Shown here piece after piece: positions 1 to 7,253 of a stretch of DNA of 43,002 nucleotides; the stretch's first letter is position 1, and every line of letters starts with the position of its first letter. Source of the DNA: an uncultured Bacillota bacterium (GTDB lineage Bacteria; Bacillota_I; Bacilli_A; RFN20; CAG-288); NCBI GenBank assembly GCA_949282275.1, contig CASDOO010000036.1, positions 1-43,002 of the forward strand. Direction: 5' to 3'. The position numbers and the translations under genes were made by a program. The notes beneath the pieces were generated by a model. The model saw only the letters and a program-made list of their open reading frames with translations, ran no database searches and was not told the origin of the DNA.

Positions 1-113
1 ACCTTGTCGGAACGCTCGACCGCTTCAACAACGCCAAGAAGGCCGAGGTAAACGACCGCGTCAAGCACAACCGCTACTCCGACGCCGGCGTGCTTATCGG
101 CGAGGAAAAGTAG
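1..113 (+). CDS. 3' end of an unrecognised gene (partial)
   Basis: An open frame runs from the window edge (codons starting at position 3) to a TAG at 111-113 and encodes about 36 residues ending in DAGVLIGEEK. The GC-rich, C/G-ending codon use matches the real genes here, and a strong terminator follows 43 bases later, so this is probably the true end of a gene transcribed rightwards. The tail is charged and hydrophilic. Too little is visible to name a family, and I do not assign a function. Confidence 0.6.
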   Translation, partial: LVGTLDRFNNAKKAEVNDRVKHNRYSDAGVLIGEEK

Positions 114-156
114 GAAAACTTCGTTTCCTCCCAACAGAATATTTGCATTTCCATAC

Positions 157-188
157 AAAAAGGTCCCGAATCGTCTCGGGACCTTTTT
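157..188. terminator. bidirectional Rho-independent terminator
   Basis: An 8-bp perfect stem (GGTCCCGA at 162-169 with TCGGGACC at 176-183) encloses a 6-base loop. Five A precede it and five T follow it, so it can act in both directions. It separates the rightward partial gene at 1-113 from the leftward GH3 remnant ending at 201. Confidence 0.9.
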
Positions 189-200
189 CACAGGATGGAA

Positions 201-638
201 TTATTTTTCTTTTTTGCCAACTTTGCCGGCAGCGATGAAGAGACAGACACCCCAGCCGACGATGGCGACGGCAACGACGCACTCGATGACGATCATGACG
301 ATGCCCCAGTTCTCAAGACCATATCCGATGACATCGACGTTGATGGAATTGGAGTTGGCGACGGCATAGAGGATGTTGTGGGAGGCCTGGCGAAGGATCG
401 TCATGTCCTGGACGCTGCTTTCGGAGGCATCGTTCCAGAGAAGGTTGGAAAGCGAGGCAAGGATGAGATCGTTTCCGGCATAGAGCATCTGCCTGGAATC
501 CATGACGGTGTTGTCTGTCTTGTAGTCGCAGATGACGACGCCATCGAATCCCCATTCGTTCCTCAGGATTTCCGTCATCAGGCGATAGTCGCCGCCTGTC
601 CAGCGCGTTCCGACGCGGTTGAAGGAGGACATGATGCC
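201..638 (-). pseudogene. C-terminal remnant of a membrane-anchored GH3 beta-glucosidase-like protein
   Basis: Read leftwards, the frame shows a glycoside hydrolase family 3 TIM-barrel segment: MSSFNRVG, then TEILRNEWGFDGVVICDYK, in which the Asp of the CDY motif corresponds to the GH3 catalytic nucleophile. It ends in a hydrophobic helix of about 25 residues and a basic tail (GKVGKKEK). A TIM barrel placed last and followed by a membrane anchor suggests the permuted GH3 architecture known in gut Firmicutes. Everything upstream of MSSFN is missing. The frame stays open to position 929, but residues encoded beyond about 638 do not look like GH3 and lie antisense to a transposase fragment. No start codon or ribosome binding site belongs to the remnant. 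I read it as a broken gene. The family call is firm; loss of function is inferred. Confidence 0.8.
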
Positions 639-640
639 CG

Positions 641-1095
641 TGGAGCCGAGGAAGAGGGGCATATCCGGGCAGAAGCAGGCGATAGCCGTGGCTGCGAACG
701 ATGCCGGCGAGGTCCGCGCGACGGACGCCGGGCGGGGCAAGCCCGGGGACGAGGCCCTGAGGAAGGCATACGGCAGCATCGTCGGCCCCGGCGCCGAGGT
801 CACGAGGGACGACCCGCACAGGAAGGGACGTCTCGTCCCGGACTCCGCCTCCGAGAGGAAGGTGGCGTCGACGGACCCGGAAGGGGAGGGAGAGCTATCG
901 GCGGTCAACTCGTGGCATTCCAGCCTCAAGTGGTTCCTGAGGAGGCACCGCGGGATCCGCCCCGCCCACCTCCAGTCCTACCTGGCGTGGTGTACGGTGC
1001 TCGCCAACAGGCCGATCCGCAGCGCCCTGGCCTTCGCCGAGACAGTCCTTGGCGTCGAGATCTGGCATCCCTTGAAAACTGCTTACAACACTTAA
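641..1095 (+). mobile_element. 3' fragment of an ISXO2/IS1595-like transposase gene
   Basis: The plus-strand frame encodes RKRGIS, a GRGKPGDEALRKAYGSIVG segment, and then VNSWHSSLKWFLRRHRG followed by a QSYLAWC motif. This is the C-terminal half of the DDE domain of ISXO2-like/IS1595-family transposases, where the order is KRGIS, a GR-P segment, a second acidic residue, and a conserved N-H-LK-F-RG-YL block. The N-terminal zinc-ribbon and first catalytic Asp are absent because the frame abuts the GH3 remnant at about 639-645. Stop TAA is at 1093-1095. No clear terminal inverted repeat was found in the bases after the stop. It cannot encode a working transposase. Confidence 0.8.
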
Positions 1096-1416
1096 CTAGG
1101 ACTTTCTTTAAAACATATTAACGCGGGGAAACGAAAAATCAATTTGTATTTGCCATATTGCATCATTTGTAATTTTAGTAAGACAGGCTATAAAACTCCC
1201 CTTAAAACCAAAGCCAAATGGAAAAAAGGACGTTGATTCTTGAAAGAATCGCCATCTAGCAAAAAGGTTTTCTTACCGCTTTTCAAGCTATATCAAAACC
1301 ATCAGAACGCTAGGGGCGACATTCTTTTAGGAGGGGAAACAAAACAAAAAACGAAGAGGATTTCTTTCAATGCAAGAAAGTTCCTATAACATGGAATTAA
1401 GGTTTATGAACCAATT
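1096..1416. other. non-coding gap downstream of galT and of the transposase fragment
   Basis: This AT-rich stretch of 321 bases has no credible gene. A short inverted repeat, GATTCTTGAAAGAATC, lies at 1235-1250 without a T tract. A weak TTTCTT/AAGAAA hairpin reading leftwards near 1358-1378 could mark the end of the galKT transcript but is not convincing. The right end of the vanished IS should lie in here, but I could not define it. Confidence 0.5.
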
Positions 1417-2925
1417 TTATCTCGAATTGACAAATTCCACGAACCGGAGCAGACCTTTCCTTCCTTCTTCATCCTGCTTGTAGACACCGGCGCATTCCAG
1501 CACCTTCATGAAGGTCTTTCCGATTTCCGTTTCGAGCATGGCCTCGATTTCCTCTTTGGCCATCGTCTTCGGATAATCGACCCGGAAGGAGGAAAGCCAC
1601 TGGGCATGCTTCTTGGTATCCTCGTCTTGAGCGATGTCCTCGCCCTTGAGAAGGTGTTCCGTCATCTTTTCCATCTCCCCTTTCAGACGGGAAGGAAGGA
1701 CAGCCAGGCCCATGACCTCGATCAGGCCGATGTTCTCCTTCTTGATGTTCCAATATTCGGGATGGGGGTGATAGACGCCAAGAGGGAATTCCTCCGTCGT
1801 CAGGTTGTTTCTCAGGGCAAGGTCGATGACGAAATCCTCGCCTTCCCTGTGAACGATCGGCGTGACGGTGTTATGCGGGACGACATCGGTATAGGCAAGG
1901 ACATTCCGGCTTTCGTCGGTATAGTTTCGCCATTTGTCGATGATCTTGCAGGAAAGGTCGATAAGTCTCTTTTTGTCGCTTCCCTTGAGACGGATGACGG
2001 AAAGCGGCCAATAGAGGTGGCTGGCCTTGATGTCCTCGTAACCGGCGAAGGAGAGGGAGGTGACTTCCTTGGCAAGGAACATCGGGAAGGTGTAACGTCC
2101 GCCTTGGTAATGGTCATGGGTAAGGATCGATCCACCGACGATGGGAAGATCGGCATTGGAACCCAGCATATAATGCGGGAACTTTTCGACGAAGGCGAAA
2201 AGATGGCGGATGGCTTTTTCATTGATGACCATCGGAACGTGATTCTTGTTGAAGACGATACAATGCTCGTTGTAATAGGAGTATGGCGAATACTGAAGAT
2301 AGAAATCATCGCCACAAAGTTCCATGGGAAGGGTACGGATCGTCTGGCGAGCCGGGTGATTGACCCTTCCCCGGTAGCCTTCGTTCTCACAGCAGAGCAT
2401 GCACTTGGGATAGCTCGACTGCTTGAGAAGCTTTGCCGCGGCGATGGCCTTGGGGTCCTTTTCCGGCTTACTGAGGTTGATAGTGATGTCCAGCTCCCCA
2501 TAGGGGGTATTGGTCTTCCAGCGGAGGTCCTTCTTGATGCGATAGGCACGGACATAGTCCGTATCCTTGGAGAAGGCATAATACCAATCCGTTGCGGCAA
2601 TAGGACCCTCCTTGGCAAGAAGGGACTGGAATTTGTCGATGACGCTTTGCGGTCTAGGCGTGAAGCAGTTCATGACCCTCGTGTCAAAGAGGTCGCGATA
2701 GACCACGGAATCGTTTTCCAGAAGTCCCTGCTCGGCGGCATAGTCGAGGATTTCCTTCAGCGTCGGCTCAAGCTCGATGTCATGGTAGGTCTCCTCAGGT
2801 TCCACGTACTCGTCCAAGTTCAGGACATCCAAAAGAAGATTGATGGCATAGCAGACTTCCTCTTGCGTGATGAGCTTCTTTTCGAGGGCATAGGTGGCAA
2901 GCTTCTTGATGCTTTGGTATATCAT
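1417..2925 (-). CDS. galT: UTP-hexose-1-phosphate / UDP-glucose-hexose-1-phosphate uridylyltransferase, class II GalT
   Basis: This is the Leloir enzyme that swaps UMP between UDP-glucose and galactose-1-phosphate in the cytosol. At 502 residues it has the length of the class II GalT found in Firmicutes, not the ~350-residue class I form. The active-site region reads GGSILTHDHYQGG, the class II equivalent of the HPH motif. I chose ATG at 2923-2925 (MIYQSIKKLATYAL): an AGGAGG lies about 10 bases upstream inside the end of galK. A further in-frame upstream start would add 14 residues that merely retranslate the galK tail. The galK stop and galT start are separated by one base, so the two are translationally coupled. 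galE, which completes the pathway, lies elsewhere at 18571. Confidence 0.95.
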   Translation of the reverse strand: MIYQSIKKLATYALEKKLITQEEVCYAINLLLDVLNLDEYVEPEETYHDIELEPTLKEILDYAAEQGLLENDSVVYRDLFDTRVMNCFTPRPQSVIDKFQSLLAKEGPIAATDWYYAFSKDTDYVRAYRIKKDLRWKTNTPYGELDITINLSKPEKDPKAIAAAKLLKQSSYPKCMLCCENEGYRGRVNHPARQTIRTLPMELCGDDFYLQYSPYSYYNEHCIVFNKNHVPMVINEKAIRHLFAFVEKFPHYMLGSNADLPIVGGSILTHDHYQGGRYTFPMFLAKEVTSLSFAGYEDIKASHLYWPLSVIRLKGSDKKRLIDLSCKIIDKWRNYTDESRNVLAYTDVVPHNTVTPIVHREGEDFVIDLALRNNLTTEEFPLGVYHPHPEYWNIKKENIGLIEVMGLAVLPSRLKGEMEKMTEHLLKGEDIAQDEDTKKHAQWLSSFRVDYPKTMAKEEIEAMLETEIGKTFMKVLECAGVYKQDEEGRKGLLRFVEFVNSR

Positions 2926-2926
2926 C

Positions 2927-4090
2927 TCAAAAAATCCTCCTGCCGCCTTCTCCCGTCTCAAGCTCATAGATGGAACAGCTCAAGCCCGTCCTCTCCGTAT
3001 AGGCCTTGCTGACGCTCTTCCGGAAATCTGCGATGCAATCCTCCTTGACGATGGAAACGGTATTGCCGCCCCATCCGCCACCGGTCTCCCTGGAGCCATA
3101 GACACCCTTCTGTTTCCTGGCCTCTTCGACAAGGGCATCGATCTCCGGACACGTGGCATCATAGTCGTAGCGGAGGGAATCGCCCGACTCGTTCAGAAGT
3201 CTTCCGAAAGTCACGAGATCGTTTTCCCTCAGGGCAGCGACGGCTTTCTTCGTGCGGTCTTCTTCGTAGACGGCATGCTTGGCACGGGCAAGGCAGACTG
3301 GATCGGAAATGGCGGACTTGACTTCTTCGAAGCGCTCCGGCGTAAGCTCGCACAAGGCCTTGATGTCGACAACCTTCTGCAAGTCTGAAAGGGCCCTTTC
3401 GCATTCCTGCCTTCTTTCGTTGTAATGGGAAGAGACAAGACTATGTGGCTTGTTGGAATTGGCGACAACGATCTTGCACCCTTCGAGCTCCAAAGGAACA
3501 TACTCGTACTCCAAGGTCGCAGTATCGAGGAAGATGGCCTTGCCGGTCTTTCCCATGGCCGAGGCGAACTGGTCCATGATGCCACAGTTCATGCCGATGA
3601 AGCCGTTTTCCGCCCTTTGGCCAAAGAGGGCAATGTCGATGGGCGAGACATCCAAGCCGAAGAAATCCTTGATCATGGTTCCAATGACGACTTCCATCGC
3701 CGCCGAGGAAGAAAGCCCGGATCCTGGAATGTTGCCATAGATGTAGCAATCGAATCCCCTATCGATCGTATATCCCTTCTCCCGCATTGCGAAGATGACG
3801 CCTTTGACATAATTGGTCCAGCTTTCGTTCTTCTTCACCAGCTCGTCAAGGCTTCCCTCCAGAATCCCGAGCCGAGAATAATTGGCAGAGAAAAAACGAA
3901 GCTTATGGTCATCCCTGAGACGAACGACAGCATAGTTTCCCGTGTTCAAGGCACAGGGAAAAACATGCCCACCATTGTAGTCGATATGCTCTCCGATAAG
4001 ATTGACACGACCTGGCGCAAAATAGCCTCGGATATCTCCTCCATCCCCGAAAGCCTTGGCAAAGCCTTCCTTCAATTCCGCATTGTTCAT
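2927..4090 (-). CDS. galK: galactokinase
   Basis: The 387-residue protein is a GHMP-family kinase that phosphorylates galactose with ATP to galactose-1-phosphate. The galactokinase signature GRVNLIGEHIDYN is at residues 27-39, the GHMP ATP-binding loop (PGSGLSSSAA) near residue 120, and the C-terminal GGGWGGNTVSIV glycine-rich motif is present. ATG at 4088-4090 is preceded by AGGAGG seven bases away. It is the first gene of a two-gene galKT operon with a recognisable promoter upstream. Length and motifs are complete, and nothing looks degraded. Confidence 0.96.
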   Translation of the reverse strand: MNNAELKEGFAKAFGDGGDIRGYFAPGRVNLIGEHIDYNGGHVFPCALNTGNYAVVRLRDDHKLRFFSANYSRLGILEGSLDELVKKNESWTNYVKGVIFAMREKGYTIDRGFDCYIYGNIPGSGLSSSAAMEVVIGTMIKDFFGLDVSPIDIALFGQRAENGFIGMNCGIMDQFASAMGKTGKAIFLDTATLEYEYVPLELEGCKIVVANSNKPHSLVSSHYNERRQECERALSDLQKVVDIKALCELTPERFEEVKSAISDPVCLARAKHAVYEEDRTKKAVAALRENDLVTFGRLLNESGDSLRYDYDATCPEIDALVEEARKQKGVYGSRETGGGWGGNTVSIVKEDCIADFRKSVSKAYTERTGLSCSIYELETGEGGRRIF

Positions 4091-4126
4091 CTTTTTCCTC
4101 CTAGGATGAATCTGCTTATCTTGAAA

Positions 4127-4155
4127 ATTATATACTTCTTGTTATCTACTAGCAA
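4127..4155 (-). promoter_or_regulatory. sigma-A type promoter for galKT
   Basis: Reading leftwards, TTGCTA (4155-4150) and TATAAT (4132-4127) are separated by exactly 17 bases. The predicted start near 4120 leaves a short leader of about 30 bases with the galK ribosome binding site. The -10 is a perfect consensus. Confidence 0.8.
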
Positions 4156-4431
4156 AGAAAACAGGCTTTCTTCGACAGGCAATCCGTTCTTGCTTTGCCG
4201 TACTTGGATTCTCTCGCCTTTTCATGATGGAAAAACATTGGCCAATTTTCAGGCTTATCTAATGGAAAAAGACTCGTTTTAGATATATTCTGTTTTGCAT
4301 TTCAAAGATTGCTTCCTTTTTTTATTTTGAATTATAAAGCCAATTTTAATTTTAATTGAATGTAATGATAAAGAATATTTTTTCATTACGTTCCTTTACC
4401 CGATTTTTCGAAACACTTTTCATCGGAAATC
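4156..4431. repeat. AT-rich divergent spacer with two palindromes
   Basis: The spacer between galK and the yitT-like gene has no gene. ATTGGCCAAT at 4237-4246 is a perfect 10-base palindrome about 85 bases upstream of the galK -35. A second inverted repeat pairs GTAATGA (4362-4368) with TCATTAC (4383-4389), extendable by a wobble pair. Either could be a regulator site. I saw no clear cre (CcpA) site. Confidence 0.4.
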
Positions 4432-4460
4432 TTGTTTCTTTTTTTATATATAGCTAGTAT
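4432..4460 (+). promoter_or_regulatory. possible promoter for the yitT-gltX operon
   Basis: TTGTTT (4432-4437) and TAGTAT (4455-4460) are 17 bases apart, 37 bases upstream of the first start codon. TATTAT at 4458-4463 is an alternative -10 at a poorer spacing. Both boxes are imperfect. Confidence 0.45.
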
Positions 4461-4496
4461 TATATTTAGGTTTCTTTGCTTTTGAGGTAAAAATCA

Positions 4497-5549
4497 ATGA
4501 AATGGTTCACCAAGGCGGAAGATGAGACAAACAGCTTCCTCATCGACCACCCTCGCTTCAAGACGTGGTCGATATGGATTGGAAAGTTCTTCCTCGAAGC
4601 CCTCTCCGCCCTGATCTTCGCCTATGGTTTCCGTGCCTTCATGTCTCCTTCCATCAACTGCGTCCAGCATTGGCAGGAAGGGGCCACGACGGTCAACGCC
4701 CTGATATCGGGCGGCGCCTCGGGAATGTCACAGGCGATCATCAAATTCATCGAAATGTTCCCTGGCGTCCATCTCCTTGAAATGGAAACGACCCTTGTCT
4801 CCATCCTCTACTTCGTCATCAACGTTCCGCTCTTTCTTTTGGCTTGGTTCAAGATTTCGAAACAGTTCGCCGTCTTTACCCTAATAAACGTCGCCTTCTT
4901 CTCGCTCTTCAACCAAGTCATTCCCGACGAGTGGATCTACAAGGTCGTCAACATCTACGAGGATTATCTTGCCAGGGCAATCTTCGGTGGCATTGCAACA
5001 GGTCTTTCTTCCGGTTTGGCGCTCATGGTAGGAACCTCTTCCGGCGGATTGGATATCATCTCCCTCTACATATCCGAAAAGAAATCCTCCTCCATCGGCC
5101 AATATTCCGTCATTTCCAACAGCATCACCGTCGGATGCTATGTCCTCTTCTCGGCAATCGGTCTTAGCACGAACCCCGTCAGTGCCGAAGCCAGCACGGA
5201 CATCACGCCGGTCGTCACGATGGCCCTTTACACTCTGGTCTACTTCTTCGTCCAGGGGCGCGTCATCGATCTGCTCAACACGAAGAATCAGAAGCAGGAA
5301 CTTCAGATATTCACAACGAACGAAAACCTTCCTTTGGTGCTTATCCGTGCCTTCCCCCACTCCTGTACCGTCGTCGATAGCAAGGGTGCCTTCACCGGAA
5401 GAAGGAACCTGATGGTCTACATGGTCATCTCCCGCTCCGAAAAGAAGAAAGCCATCCAGATCATCAAGGCGGTCGACAAGCTCGCCTTCATCACCGTCAT
5501 CGACCTCAACCAGGTCTATGGCCGCTTCTTCATCAAGCCAATCGAGTAG
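4497..5549 (+). CDS. YitT family membrane protein (DUF161 plus C-terminal DUF2179)
   Basis: The 350-residue protein has several hydrophobic segments between about residues 25 and 260, including a glycine/serine-rich stretch (ISGGASGMSQAI) and GIATGLSSGLALMVGTSSGG, typical of the YitT family. It ends in a soluble domain of about 80 residues matching DUF2179 (FTTNENLPLVLIRAFPHS onwards, ending VIDLNQVYGRFFIKPIE). YitT proteins are inner-membrane proteins whose transport or signalling role is not settled. ATG at 4497 has GAGGT eight bases upstream. It is the first gene of a long operon, 33 bases before gltX. The family is confident; function is unknown. Confidence 0.88.
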   Translation: MKWFTKAEDETNSFLIDHPRFKTWSIWIGKFFLEALSALIFAYGFRAFMSPSINCVQHWQEGATTVNALISGGASGMSQAIIKFIEMFPGVHLLEMETTLVSILYFVINVPLFLLAWFKISKQFAVFTLINVAFFSLFNQVIPDEWIYKVVNIYEDYLARAIFGGIATGLSSGLALMVGTSSGGLDIISLYISEKKSSSIGQYSVISNSITVGCYVLFSAIGLSTNPVSAEASTDITPVVTMALYTLVYFFVQGRVIDLLNTKNQKQELQIFTTNENLPLVLIRAFPHSCTVVDSKGAFTGRRNLMVYMVISRSEKKKAIQIIKAVDKLAFITVIDLNQVYGRFFIKPIE

Positions 5550-5582
5550 TCACAACCAATTAACGATAACGAGGTAACGAAC

Positions 5583-7253
5583 ATGGCAACGAACAAGGAC
5601 TTAGCCGAACTGATCTTCCCGGACATCCACGAGACGATTAAGGATCTCGAAAAGTGCTATCCCGAGAGAAGCCTACCCGAAGGCGCCGAGGTGACGCGTT
5701 TCGCTCCTTCGCCGACAGGCTTCCTTCATACAGGCTCCCTTTTCACGGCATTGATCGCATGGAAATTCGCCAGGCAGACCAATGGCGTCTATTTCTTCCG
5801 TCTCGAGGACACGGACCAGAAACGCGAAGTCAAGGGGACGGGTATGGATCTCGTCAACCAGCTCGCGAACTTCGGCATCGTCGCCAACGAGGGCTATTTC
5901 GGCGGCCATGACGCGGGAAGCTATGGCCCCTATGAGCAGAGCAAGAGGGCAGACATCTACAAGGTCGTCATAAAGGAGCTGCTCAAGAAAGGAAGGGCCT
6001 ATCCCTGCTTCTGCACGAAGGAAGAGCTTGATGAGCTTCGTCTTGTCCAGGAGGCCAACAAGGTCATTCCCGGCTATTATGGCGAATATGCCAAGTGCCG
6101 CCATTATTCCATCGACGAGGCCATCGACCTCATCAAGAGCGGCAAGCCCTATGTCATCCGCTTCAAGAGCAAGGGAAACCATCTCAACCACGTCCGCGTC
6201 CACGACGAGATTCGCGGCGACATGGATCTGACGGAAAACGACCAGGACATCGTCATCCTCAAGTCCGATGGCCTTCCGACATATCACTTTGCCCACCTTG
6301 TCGACGATCACTTCATGCGCACGACGCTCATCACCCGTGGCGAGGAATGGATTTCCTCCCTGCCCATCCATATCGAGCTCTTCCAGACGATGGGCTGGAA
6401 AGCTCCTAAGTACGCACACCTTCCCGTCATCATGGTCAACGACAAGGAGACGGGAAACCGCCGGAAGCTTTCCAAGAGAAAGGACAAGGAGGCGGCAACG
6501 GCCTTCTTCATCCAGGAAGGCTATCCGAAGAAGGGCATCATCGAATATCTCTTCACCATCGCCAATTCCAACTTCGAGGCCTGGCTGATGGAAAATCCCA
6601 AGGGCAATCTCGATGACTTCCATCTCGCCTTCGACAAGTTCTCCCTCGACGGCGCCCTTTTCGACCTCCCCAAGCTGAGCAACATCTCCAAGGAAGTCCT
6701 CGCCAACATGGACAAGAAGGCCTTTGCCGAGGAATGCCTTGCCTGGGCCAGACAGTTCGACAAGGATGCCGCGGAACGCATCGAGAAGGACCGCGACTAT
6801 TTCGAAAGCATCATCAATATCGAAAGGGAGCAGGAAAAGCCCCGGAAGGACTACGAGAAATTCTCCGATGTCTTCCCGAAGATCCGCTTCTTCTACAGGG
6901 ACGTCTTCGATTCCCTTTTGGAGACGGCCTTCCCCTTCAACCCCCACCTGGACAAGAAGATTATCCGCGAGGTCCTCGAAGACTTCGCAAGCACGCTGGA
7001 TCTCTCCTGTGACGAGTCGACATGGTTCAACGCAATGAAGGAACTCGGAAAGAGGCACAACTTCGCCGATGACCGCAAGGTCTACAAGAAGGATCCCCAG
7101 GCCTACAACGGCTGGTATGCCGACAGCATCGCCATCATCCGCGTCGCCATCAGCGGAAGCACGAACACGCCCAAGCTTTACGATACCCTGAAGATCCTCG
7201 GCGATGAGGAGATCGTCCGACGTGTCCATGCCGTCATCGAAAGGCTTGGATGA
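5583..7253 (+). CDS. gltX: glutamyl-tRNA synthetase
   Basis: A class I aminoacyl-tRNA synthetase that charges tRNA-Glu. The HIGH region reads FAPSPTGFLHTGSL near residues 40-53 and the KMSKS region reads KLSKRKD near residue 298. At 556 residues it is longer than the usual ~480-500, with about 35 extra residues before the catalytic core and a long C-terminal helical anticodon-binding region. Start ATG 5583 has GAGGT seven bases upstream. Its stop overlaps the next start (ATGA). Whether it is discriminating or also charges tRNA-Gln cannot be decided, because no glnS or gatCAB lies in the window. A tRNA-Glu(CUC) gene is at the right edge. Confidence 0.95.
   Translation: MATNKDLAELIFPDIHETIKDLEKCYPERSLPEGAEVTRFAPSPTGFLHTGSLFTALIAWKFARQTNGVYFFRLEDTDQKREVKGTGMDLVNQLANFGIVANEGYFGGHDAGSYGPYEQSKRADIYKVVIKELLKKGRAYPCFCTKEELDELRLVQEANKVIPGYYGEYAKCRHYSIDEAIDLIKSGKPYVIRFKSKGNHLNHVRVHDEIRGDMDLTENDQDIVILKSDGLPTYHFAHLVDDHFMRTTLITRGEEWISSLPIHIELFQTMGWKAPKYAHLPVIMVNDKETGNRRKLSKRKDKEAATAFFIQEGYPKKGIIEYLFTIANSNFEAWLMENPKGNLDDFHLAFDKFSLDGALFDLPKLSNISKEVLANMDKKAFAEECLAWARQFDKDAAERIEKDRDYFESIINIEREQEKPRKDYEKFSDVFPKIRFFYRDVFDSLLETAFPFNPHLDKKIIREVLEDFASTLDLSCDESTWFNAMKELGKRHNFADDRKVYKKDPQAYNGWYADSIAIIRVAISGSTNTPKLYDTLKILGDEEIVRRVHAVIERLG

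Noticed and set aside
619-1095. ATG at 619 as the true start of a complete small gene
   Set aside because: The first residues are the antisense of the GH3 remnant, and no ribosome binding site is present. The rest is a transposase C-terminus lacking its first half.
1606-3012. Long plus-strand open frames across galT and galK
   Set aside because: They are antisense shadows of well-supported genes with complete motifs; GC-rich codon bias keeps the opposite strand open.
4091-4496. cre (CcpA) site controlling galKT
   Set aside because: No sequence close to the cre consensus was found; the visible palindromes do not match it.
5550-5582. T-box riboswitch before gltX or asnS
   Set aside because: The spacers are 33 and 12 bases long, too short for a T-box, and no T-box consensus was seen.
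5673-7229. 518-codon minus-strand open frame opposite gltX
   Set aside because: Repetitive low-complexity acidic and hydrophobic composition, no start context and no family; gltX on the other strand is unambiguous.
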